Shown here piece after piece: positions 1 through 4,662 of a stretch of 6,212 nt of DNA; position 1 is the stretch's first letter; every line of letters starts with the position of its first letter. Origin of the DNA: Thermoplasmata archaeon (GTDB lineage: Archaea; Thermoplasmatota; E2; UBA202; JdFR-43); NCBI GenBank assembly GCA_021163175.1, contig JAGGXG010000101.1, positions 1-6,212 of the forward strand. The letters run 5' to 3'. The notes below the pieces were generated by a model that was not told the origin of the DNA, searched no databases, and was given only the letters and a program-made list of their open reading frames with translations. A program made the position numbers and the translations under genes.

Positions 1-185
1 ATCAATTCCTGCAATGAAATCCATTCTCTAACATCTATTTCAGGAGAATATGGAAGTTTTGTAACACCTGGATCAAGATTAACCACTATTGAATCATAAC
101 TCATGCGATGGCACCATTCATTGAAAGTGTTGGCAAGCGTTGTTTTTCCAGAGCCAGCTGTCCCCACAAGAAATATGTATATCAT
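1..185 (-). CDS. GPN-loop GTPase, N-terminal part (runs off the left edge)
   Basis: This is the first 61 codons of an ATP/GTP-binding protein of the GPN-loop (Gpn/XAB1) family, cytoplasmic dimeric GTPases of archaea and eukaryotes. The eukaryotic members help RNA polymerase II assembly; the archaeal role is unsettled. The translation opens MIYIFLVGTAGSGKTTL, so the Walker A loop is at residues 8-16. It continues with NLDPG, LPY and DVREWISL, the family's typical sequence after the P-loop. The Gly-Pro-Asn insertion that names the family lies beyond the window. The start codon overlaps the purD stop as ATGA (182-185), with a GAGG about three bases upstream, so translation is probably coupled to purD. 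Family assignment is strong; the specific paralogue is not determined. Confidence 0.88.
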   Translation of the reverse strand, partial: MIYIFLVGTAGSGKTTLANTFNEWCHRMSYDSIVVNLDPGVTKLPYSPEIDVREWISLQEL

Positions 186-1507
186 TCTCCTCTCAACATT
201 TTCATATGCTTTATCCTTTTCTCTATCAACTCTTTTTTACCAATATCATGCCTTATAAAAACATCTCCCCTGACATGTTTTAGCCCAGCTTCACATATTT
301 TTTCAGCATCCTCTATTTCATCTGCTATTCCAACTATTGCAAGACTTCGGGAGCGAGTTGTATATATCTTTCCATCTTTCTCATTTACGGAAGCATAAAA
401 CAGGAGAGCATTTTCCTTTTTTATTGAATCCTCATCAACTTCTATTTCTATTCCCTCTTTCGGATTTATTCCATAACCAGATGGAACAACATACTTGCAG
501 ACTGTGCTTTTTGCCTCGAAATCAATGCAGCTATTCGTTAAGTCACCATTTGCCATAGCATCGCACATTTCAACAAAATTATTTTTCAGCAATGGCAGCA
601 CGTTCATGGCTTCTGGATCTCCAAATCTTGCATTTATTTCAATGACTTTTGGTCCATCTGCAGTAAGCATGAATTGTCCATATATTACGCCTCTATATTC
701 TCTTCCCTCATTTCTCAGGGCATCAACGATTTTTTGAAGTATGTTGGTTGCAATTTCGTAGTCATCGATGCTCATGAAAGGGAGTATGCCCGATTTATGG
801 GAATATGAGCCCATTCCTCCAGTATTGGGTCCTTTATCGTCGGGCAGTAATCTTTTGTGATCCTGTACAGCTGGCATTGGATATACTGCCTGGCCGTCGC
901 AAAAAGCCTGCAATGTAAACTCCTCACCAACAACTTTTTCCTCTATCAAAACACGATGCATTCCTCCTATTCCTTTTTCAATGACTTCTTTGGCGTATTC
1001 AACGGCTTCTTCTATGCTATTGAAATGGTCTCCAGCAACTTTTACGCCTTTTCCTCCTGTTAGACCAATTGGCTTTATCGCAACTTCCCCGTCGAGCATC
1101 TCTATGAATTCTTTGGCCATGCTTACATCATCGAAAGCTTTGCTTTTAACGCTCCCCTTAATCCTGTATTTGTCCATGAGCCATCTCATAAACTCCTTGT
1201 TTGTTTCTATTTCAGCAGCTTCTTTTGTTGGAGATGCAACCTTAATGCCTTTTTCAAGCAAAGCGTTGGCGACGCCGTGCTGCTCGGGCGCCTCGGGCCC
1301 GATGATTGCCAATTCTATATTTTTTCTGCGAGCGTAATCTGCTATTTTTTCGGCATCATTTTCATCATGAATGAGAAATTCTTCCGATGCTCTTTTTATG
1401 CCGGGATTTTCATTTTTCATGACGGAATAAATTTTGGCGCCCCCTTTTTTGAGGGCAAAAACGATTGCATGCTCTCGAGCTCCTCCCCCTATAACAAGAA
1501 CTTTCAT
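182..1507 (-). CDS. purD: phosphoribosylamine-glycine ligase (GAR synthetase)
   Basis: This cytoplasmic ATP-grasp ligase joins glycine to 5-phosphoribosylamine with ATP hydrolysis, the second step of de novo purine synthesis. The 441-residue product has the full family layout: an N-terminal GGGAREH motif at 7-13, the ATP-grasp glycine loop GLTGGKGV at 148-155, the signature QDHKRLLPDDKGPNTGGMG at 215-233, and the metal/ATP-binding EINARFGDPE at 290-299. A C-terminal domain follows. Length is normal for a single-domain PurD, with no purM or purN fusion. The ATG at 1507 gives the canonical MKVLVIGGG opening. There is no clear Shine-Dalgarno site, so it may be leaderless from a weak AT-rich element near 1528-1535, or read through from hycI 30 bases upstream. 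Downstream it overlaps the GPN GTPase by four bases. Confidence 0.97.
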   Translation of the reverse strand: MKVLVIGGGAREHAIVFALKKGGAKIYSVMKNENPGIKRASEEFLIHDENDAEKIADYARRKNIELAIIGPEAPEQHGVANALLEKGIKVASPTKEAAEIETNKEFMRWLMDKYRIKGSVKSKAFDDVSMAKEFIEMLDGEVAIKPIGLTGGKGVKVAGDHFNSIEEAVEYAKEVIEKGIGGMHRVLIEEKVVGEEFTLQAFCDGQAVYPMPAVQDHKRLLPDDKGPNTGGMGSYSHKSGILPFMSIDDYEIATNILQKIVDALRNEGREYRGVIYGQFMLTADGPKVIEINARFGDPEAMNVLPLLKNNFVEMCDAMANGDLTNSCIDFEAKSTVCKYVVPSGYGINPKEGIEIEVDEDSIKKENALLFYASVNEKDGKIYTTRSRSLAIVGIADEIEDAEKICEAGLKHVRGDVFIRHDIGKKELIEKRIKHMKMLRGE

Positions 1508-1537
1508 AAAATGTAATGCTTTTTTTCAATAAAATTT

Positions 1538-1975
1538 TTACCCAAGCACTTTTATTTTTTCTATTTCATCATTTTTTATGTAATGAATAACCCTTTCCCC
1601 GGCTTTTTTTACTTCATCACTCATTTTTCCATACAAAACCTTGGGCTGTATCCCTATAAGATATATTTTTGATTTTGTGAGCTCTTTCAAATGATCCATG
1701 AACAGCGACAATGGAATTGTATGCGTCGAAAAAGTTGCTTTGCTTATCTTTTCCTTTGGTATTATTCTTACCTCTCCAGGCTTCAAATTCATCTGGGCAG
1801 CATCCACCATAACAATTTTCTCAGGATGCTGTCTTACAATCTCCCCTATATAATTTTCAGGCACAGTTGCGCAGTCGATGGCAAGCCAGTTTTTGTGGCG
1901 GAAGTTACGGGCAATCCATACGCCGATGGCATCGTCACCATTCATTTCGTTTCCTATTCCAAGCAGGACATTCAT
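1538..1975 (-). CDS. hycI: hydrogenase maturation protease (HycI/HyaD family)
   Basis: This nickel-dependent endopeptidase removes the C-terminal extension of a [NiFe]-hydrogenase large subunit after metal-centre insertion, acting in the cytoplasm. From the chosen start the protein has 145 residues. It shows the family's opening GIGNE (6-10) followed by GDDAIG, the Asp in MVDA (D58), and His in STHTIPL (H85). E10, D58 and H85 match the Glu/Asp/His nickel-binding set known from HybD and HycI. The STHxxPL and GIQPK motifs favour the HycI branch used by archaeal group 3/4 hydrogenases. The frame stays open to ATGs at 1981 and 1996. I prefer 1975 because it gives the usual family N-terminus and lies 26 bases from a TTTATAAA box, the spacing seen at other promoters here. 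No hydrogenase subunit gene is in the window, so the substrate is unknown. Confidence 0.92.
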   Translation of the reverse strand: MNVLLGIGNEMNGDDAIGVWIARNFRHKNWLAIDCATVPENYIGEIVRQHPEKIVMVDAAQMNLKPGEVRIIPKEKISKATFSTHTIPLSLFMDHLKELTKSKIYLIGIQPKVLYGKMSDEVKKAGERVIHYIKNDEIEKIKVLG

Positions 1976-1995
1976 CAACATAATAGCAAAAACCA

Positions 1996-2003
1996 TTTAT
2001 AAA
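1996..2003 (-). promoter_or_regulatory. TATA box of hycI
   Basis: TTTATAAA lies on the minus strand with the T of its TATA core 26 bases from the hycI ATG at 1975, matching the spacing at sec61-beta and the isc operon. This fits a leaderless mRNA. The sequence is self-complementary, so orientation comes only from spacing. It could also act rightward on an ATG at 2019, but only about 20 bases away, which is short. Confidence 0.6.
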
Positions 2004-2005
2004 GT

Positions 2006-2013
2006 TGTATATA
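2006..2013 (+). promoter_or_regulatory. TATA box of the creatininase-family gene
   Basis: TGTATATA has its TATATA core starting 26 bases before the ATG at 2034, the same spacing as at the isc promoter. It supports a leaderless start at 2034 rather than the in-frame ATG at 2019. It sits two bases from the divergent hycI TATA box, so the two promoters are interleaved. Confidence 0.55.
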
Positions 2014-2033
2014 GGCATATGGAGTTTGCAAAA

Positions 2034-2768
2034 ATGAGCTGGAAGGAAATAGAAGCTTTGGACAGAGAAACAATTTTTTTTATAACTGTGGGAAGCATCG
2101 AAGCTCATGGTCCGCATCTGCCAGTTTCAACGGATTTTTTGATAGCAAAAAAAATAGAGGAAAAGATGGCTGAAAAATTCAATGGAATTTCATTACCTCC
2201 TTTGTATTACACCAAATGCCACTATCTGGAAAATTTTGCTGGAACAATATCATTTCCTTCAAGCATTGTAAAAAAATCTTTGCTTTCCATAATGAAAGCA
2301 ATGGGAAAACACGGCTTTAAATATCTTGTTATATGCAATTTCCACATGGATTTATTTCATTTGAGAGCAATATACAAAGCCATTTTTAAAGGGAAAAAGT
2401 ATGGCGTTATTGCTTCTGAACCAATATCAGCAGCATATTTCAATAAAAAAATTTTTGATGATGTGGAAGAAGAAATACATGCCGACGAAAAGGAAACTTC
2501 CATATTGTTATATCTTTTTCCGGATCTGGTTAAAGATTACAAATCTGTGGAGCCATTTAAGATAAAAATAGGAGTGAAAGATGCATTAAAAAGATTTGAT
2601 AAAATTGGGGCGAGAAATGCATATATTGGAAGCCCATCAAAAGCATCGAAGGAAAAAGGAAAAAAATATTTTGAAGCTTTGTTAAAAGCATGCGAGGAAG
2701 GTATAGAAAAAATGAAAGAAGGAAAAGTAGAAATGCCAGAAAAATTGAAACTCTTCCTAAGGCTATAA
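2034..2768 (+). CDS. creatininase-family metal-dependent amidohydrolase
   Basis: The 244-residue product belongs to the creatininase family, whose members hydrolyse cyclic amides or formamides with bound divalent metals. The metal-binding N-terminal motif is clear: GSIEAHGPHLPVSTD, with E23, H25 and D34 as expected ligands. ENFAGTIS corresponds to the family's FPGTIS, and HADEKETS (H149, E152) corresponds to HAGExETS. One deviation stands out: the usual NGHGGN is NFHMDL (from residue 102), keeping the Asn and the ligand His (H104) but losing the Gly-Gly-Asn. A possible role is the archaeal formamide deformylase ArfB of riboflavin/F420 synthesis, but the altered motif makes that uncertain. The start at 2034 is chosen on TATA spacing; ATG 2019 adds five residues. 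It is divergent from hycI, and its stop codon overlaps the next gene's promoter. Confidence 0.88.
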   Translation: MSWKEIEALDRETIFFITVGSIEAHGPHLPVSTDFLIAKKIEEKMAEKFNGISLPPLYYTKCHYLENFAGTISFPSSIVKKSLLSIMKAMGKHGFKYLVICNFHMDLFHLRAIYKAIFKGKKYGVIASEPISAAYFNKKIFDDVEEEIHADEKETSILLYLFPDLVKDYKSVEPFKIKIGVKDALKRFDKIGARNAYIGSPSKASKEKGKKYFEALLKACEEGIEKMKEGKVEMPEKLKLFLRL

Positions 2769-2771
2769 ATA
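2764..2771 (+). promoter_or_regulatory. TATA box overlapping the creatininase stop codon
   Basis: TATAAATA begins 28 bases before the ATG at 2792 and contains the creatininase TAA stop (2766-2768). Its spacing suits a leaderless transcript of the small hydrophobic protein, though it is two bases longer than the spacing seen at neighbouring promoters. Confidence 0.45.
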
Positions 2772-2791
2772 CTCCGATTGCTTTTAATTTC

Positions 2792-2953
2792 ATGTTCTTT
2801 CATATGAGCCTGCCATTATGGGCTATAATTGCAATAGCAATAATCGTTATACTGGGATGGAAAATAATAAAGTTTGCACTCAAAATTTTATTTGTCATAT
2901 TGCTTATTTTACTCCTTCTTGCATTTGCCCATATTTTCCTTCCTTTTATGTAG
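2792..2953 (+). CDS. small hydrophobic membrane protein, hypothetical
   Basis: This is a predicted 53-residue protein that I do not recognise. It is almost entirely hydrophobic: a first segment of roughly residues 8-22, a short GWKIIKFALK stretch that supplies its few positive charges, then a second run rich in Leu and Ile at roughly 29-45. It could be a helical hairpin or one long membrane anchor. An in-frame ATG at 2804 would give 49 residues starting MSLPLW. I prefer 2792 because a TATA element lies 28 bases upstream and there is no Shine-Dalgarno site. The frame is also open further upstream inside the creatininase gene, but that part encodes only a basic shadow sequence. The 3' end overlaps the convergent membrane-protein gene by eight bases. 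Whether it is expressed is uncertain. Confidence 0.55.
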   Translation: MFFHMSLPLWAIIAIAIIVILGWKIIKFALKILFVILLILLLLAFAHIFLPFM

Positions 2954-3158
2954 AATATCTCTTCCTTATAACATCTATAGCATTTTTTTTCTTTGGCACT
3001 TTTATATTTGAGAAAATTATGGAAAAGGATAGATATGGAAATATGAGAATGAGAAGAAGCACCTCAATTTTCCAGTCTATAATTTTAATTATATAAATCA
3101 AAATGGCAACAAAAAGGAGAATGAATGCTGTGATTAAATGCCGTTTAGGTTTCTTCAT
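2946..3158 (-). CDS. two-helix membrane protein, hypothetical
   Basis: This 70-residue protein starts with a basic MKKPKRH segment. Two hydrophobic segments follow, at about residues 9-26 and 30-51, then a basic tail (KVPKKK, IRKRYS). By the positive-inside rule both ends should lie in the cytoplasm, forming a hairpin. I recognise no family. Its ATG is one base after the Sec61-beta stop, with no Shine-Dalgarno site, so it is almost certainly co-transcribed and translated by termination-reinitiation. The neighbour suggests a membrane or secretion-related job, but nothing in the sequence proves this. Its 3' end overlaps the convergent small hydrophobic gene by eight bases. Confidence 0.72.
   Translation of the reverse strand: MKKPKRHLITAFILLFVAILIYIIKIIDWKIEVLLLILIFPYLSFSIIFSNIKVPKKKNAIDVIRKRYST
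2983..2990 (+). terminator. oligo-T tract, possible terminator for the small hydrophobic gene
   Basis: Eight consecutive T residues lie 30 bases after the stop of the rightward gene at 2792-2953. Archaeal RNA polymerase can terminate at T-runs without a hairpin. The tract lies inside the antisense 2946-3158 gene, where it could simply be lysine codons, so support is weak. Confidence 0.3.
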
Positions 3159-3159
3159 T

Positions 3160-3321
3160 TTACATTGGCCACAACAAATGGGCTATGGCAACAATCGAGA
3201 CAGTCAATATGGTGAGGACAACTATAACAACAGGATCTATTTTAAATCCCGTTTTTTCTTCCTCAAAATATCTTATCAAACCTGCTGCAGATTGAAAACC
3301 ACTCTTCTGCTTCTTTGCCAT
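3160..3321 (-). CDS. preprotein translocase subunit Sec61-beta (SecG-equivalent)
   Basis: This is the small non-essential subunit of the archaeal SecYE-beta protein-conducting channel in the cytoplasmic membrane. The 53-residue translation opens MAKKQKSGFQSAAGLIRYFE, the typical basic cytoplasmic tail with the SAAGLIRYFEEE signature. It then has GFKIDP and one C-terminal membrane helix at about residues 29-50, ending HLLWPM. This order and length match archaeal Sec61-beta closely. The ATG at 3321 lies 26 bases from the minus-strand TATA core and has no Shine-Dalgarno site, which fits a leaderless mRNA. The next gene begins one base after the stop. The gene is divergent from the isc operon, with 89 bases between the two start codons. 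Confidence 0.93.
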   Translation of the reverse strand: MAKKQKSGFQSAAGLIRYFEEEKTGFKIDPVVIVVLTILTVSIVAIAHLLWPM

Positions 3322-3341
3322 GTTTGATTATATTCCCATGA

Positions 3342-3349
3342 AATATAAA
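3342..3349 (-). promoter_or_regulatory. TATA box of sec61-beta
   Basis: TTTATATT on the minus strand has its TATA core 26 bases before the Sec61-beta ATG, placing transcription initiation at or next to the start codon. It is separate from the palindrome at 3364-3380. Confidence 0.7.
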
Positions 3350-3363
3350 TTTATCGATTTCGA

Positions 3364-3380
3364 TTTAGGCGATGCCTAAA
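3364..3380. promoter_or_regulatory. palindromic candidate operator abutting the isc promoter
   Basis: TTTAGGC-GAT-GCCTAAA is a perfect 7-base inverted repeat with a 3-base spacer. It ends three bases before the isc TATA box and overlaps the expected TFB recognition element (about 3377-3382), where a bound repressor would block TFB. It lies between the two divergent predicted transcription starts (about 3321 and 3411), so it should act as DNA rather than as an RNA hairpin. The TTAGG/CCTAA half-sites resemble those of DtxR/IdeR/MntR-type metal-dependent repressors, which would suit control of Fe-S assembly. The symmetry is seen directly; the regulator is inferred. Confidence 0.6.
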
Positions 3381-3382
3381 AA

Positions 3383-3390
3383 CTTATATA
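3383..3390 (+). promoter_or_regulatory. TATA box of the micro-ORF/isc operon
   Basis: CTTATATA, a near-perfect archaeal TATA box, is preceded by an A-rich BRE-like stretch. The TATATA core starts 26 bases before the ATG at 3411, so the transcript should begin at the micro-ORF start codon. It is the strongest promoter match in the window. Confidence 0.75.
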
Positions 3391-3410
3391 TGGCTTTTTT
3401 ATTACTGCCA

Positions 3411-3494
3411 ATGAAAGAAAAATATCTTGCCGTATTGGTTGTTTTTCTGCTTTTGCCAGCCATGGCAATGAACACCATTGCAAACAATTTTTGA
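3411..3494 (+). CDS. signal-peptide-like micro-ORF heading the isc operon
   Basis: This 27-codon frame encodes a basic MKEK start, a hydrophobic core (YLAVLVVFLLLP), an AMA signal-peptidase-like site, and then only eight more residues before TGA. It looks like a complete secretory signal peptide with almost nothing to export. It begins exactly where a leaderless mRNA from the 3383-3390 TATA box would start. Its stop lies 13 bases before the iscS ATG, and the iscS Shine-Dalgarno site begins two bases after it, so terminating ribosomes would load directly onto iscS. It may be a leader peptide coupling or tuning iscS translation, a tiny membrane or secreted peptide, or the remaining 5' end of a secreted-protein gene. 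It contains no cysteine, so a cysteine-sensing attenuator is unlikely. I recognise no family. Confidence 0.5.
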   Translation: MKEKYLAVLVVFLLLPAMAMNTIANNF

Positions 3495-3496
3495 TC

Positions 3497-3504
3497 AGGA
3501 GGAG
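3497..3504 (+). promoter_or_regulatory. Shine-Dalgarno site fixing the iscS start
   Basis: AGGAGGAG precedes the ATG at 3508. Counting the AGGAGG core, the spacing is five bases. It decides for 3508 over a TTG at 3478 in the same frame, and shows that iscS is treated as an internal operon gene rather than a leaderless first gene. Confidence 0.85.
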
Positions 3505-3507
3505 AAA

Positions 3508-4662
3508 ATGATATATCTTGATAACGAGAATGTCACAAAGGTTGATCCTGCTGTTCTCGAAGCCATGAAAGAAAGATATACAAAAAATTTTGGGGTGCCG
3601 GGCGGCGAGTTCGGGCACGCGGTGGAGGAGGAGGCGAGCAACGCAATATGGGAAGCGAGAGAAGTGGTGGCTAGAAAAATAAATGCTGAGCCAGATGAGA
3701 TAATTTTTACGAGTGGTGTTACAGAAAGCAACAACCTTGCCATAAAGGGAAGCGTTTTTTATTTCAGCAGGCGAAAGGGAAAGGCGAAGATAGTCACATC
3801 GGAGATAGAGAGGAAATGCATTCTTAATTCTTTTAAATATCTTTCAGAGCTTGGACATGAAGCGGTTTTTGTTGGCGTTGATGGCGATGGCCAGATAAAT
3901 ATGGAAGAGCTTGAAAAGGCGGCAAAAAACTCCTTTTTGGTTTCAATTCATCATGCAAATCATGAAATTGGTGTATTGCAGGATTTGAAAGCTATAGGAG
4001 AGATTGCAAACGATGCTGGTTCACTATTTCATGTTGATGCAACCCATTCCTTTCTAAAAGAAAAAATAGATGTTGAAAAATATGGTATAGACATGATGAC
4101 AATGTCCGGGCATGTTATTCATGCTCCTTTTGGTTCAGGTGCACTTTTTATCAGGGATGGCGTGAAACTTGAGCCACTTTTTCATGGCGACGCCAGAGAA
4201 TTTGGTTACAGAGCTGGTCATCCCAATATGCCTGCCATTGCTGGATTTGCAAAAGCAGTCGAGTTAATGAAAGAAGAGCATATTCAAAAGATGAAGAGAA
4301 TGCAGCAATATCTCATAAAAAATCTTCTTTCCATTGAGGATAGCAGGCTCAATGGAAGCATGAAAAGAGTCTGTAACAACGTTAATGTTTCTTTTAAAGG
4401 TGTTGAAGGAGAAGCCATTTTAATGATGGCGAACCAGAAAGGATTGATTATAAGGACAGGCTCAGCATGCTATAGTCCAGAACTAAAACCAAGTTATGTT
4501 ATACTTGCCATAGGAGGAAGCATGGAAGATGCAAATTCTTCAACTCGCATAACCATAAGCAGGATGAATACAATGGAAGAGATGGAAAAAGCTTATGAAA
4601 TATTGAAAGATGTTATAGAAAGGCTGAGGGAATTCAGCCCATTGTACAGGAGGAAAAAATGA
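3508..4662 (+). CDS. iscS: IscS/NifS-like protein lacking the PLP lysine (probable non-catalytic scaffold)
   Basis: This 384-residue protein has the aminotransferase class V fold of cysteine desulfurases, which normally take sulfur from cysteine via PLP and pass it to IscU. Aligned by eye to E. coli IscS, FTSGVTESNNLAIKG (67-81), FHVDAT (174-179), GYRAG (233-237) and the active-site loop RTGSAC with Cys321 are kept. The PLP lysine is not: SGHK reads SGHV, with Val203 at the position of E. coli Lys206. Other PLP contacts also differ: Arg102 for His104, His152 for Asn155, His180 for Gln183, and His238 for Thr243. The N-terminal DxxATT motif is DNENVT. Cysteine desulfurase activity is therefore unlikely. 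Archaeoglobus fulgidus IscS is a known precedent that lacks this lysine and holds a [2Fe-2S] cluster with IscU through its Cys. It overlaps iscU by four bases (ATGA). Confidence 0.93.
   Translation: MIYLDNENVTKVDPAVLEAMKERYTKNFGVPGGEFGHAVEEEASNAIWEAREVVARKINAEPDEIIFTSGVTESNNLAIKGSVFYFSRRKGKAKIVTSEIERKCILNSFKYLSELGHEAVFVGVDGDGQINMEELEKAAKNSFLVSIHHANHEIGVLQDLKAIGEIANDAGSLFHVDATHSFLKEKIDVEKYGIDMMTMSGHVIHAPFGSGALFIRDGVKLEPLFHGDAREFGYRAGHPNMPAIAGFAKAVELMKEEHIQKMKRMQQYLIKNLLSIEDSRLNGSMKRVCNNVNVSFKGVEGEAILMMANQKGLIIRTGSACYSPELKPSYVILAIGGSMEDANSSTRITISRMNTMEEMEKAYEILKDVIERLREFSPLYRRKK

Noticed and set aside
495..1337. Several long open frames on the plus strand across purD
   Set aside because: They are antisense shadows of a well-conserved gene, with low-complexity Ser/Phe-rich translations and no start signals.
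1878..2033. Upstream extension of the creatininase frame into the hycI gene
   Set aside because: The extra residues are antisense to conserved hycI codons and have no family resemblance; the promoter lies downstream of that start.
3322..3410. Possible RNA hairpin or riboswitch upstream of the isc operon
   Set aside because: TATA spacing puts the transcript start at about 3411, so the palindrome at 3364-3380 should not be transcribed; it is treated as a DNA operator instead.
3478..3507. TTG start giving iscS ten extra residues
   Set aside because: The ATG at 3508 has an excellent Shine-Dalgarno site and gives the canonical MIYLDN opening; the extension overlaps that site and the micro-ORF.
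4622..4639. Inverted repeat GGCTGA-6 bases-TCAGCC about 20 bases upstream of the iscU start
   Set aside because: A six-base stem inside iscS codons, leaving the Shine-Dalgarno site free and with no T-tract. This is within chance expectation, so it is not called as a regulatory hairpin.
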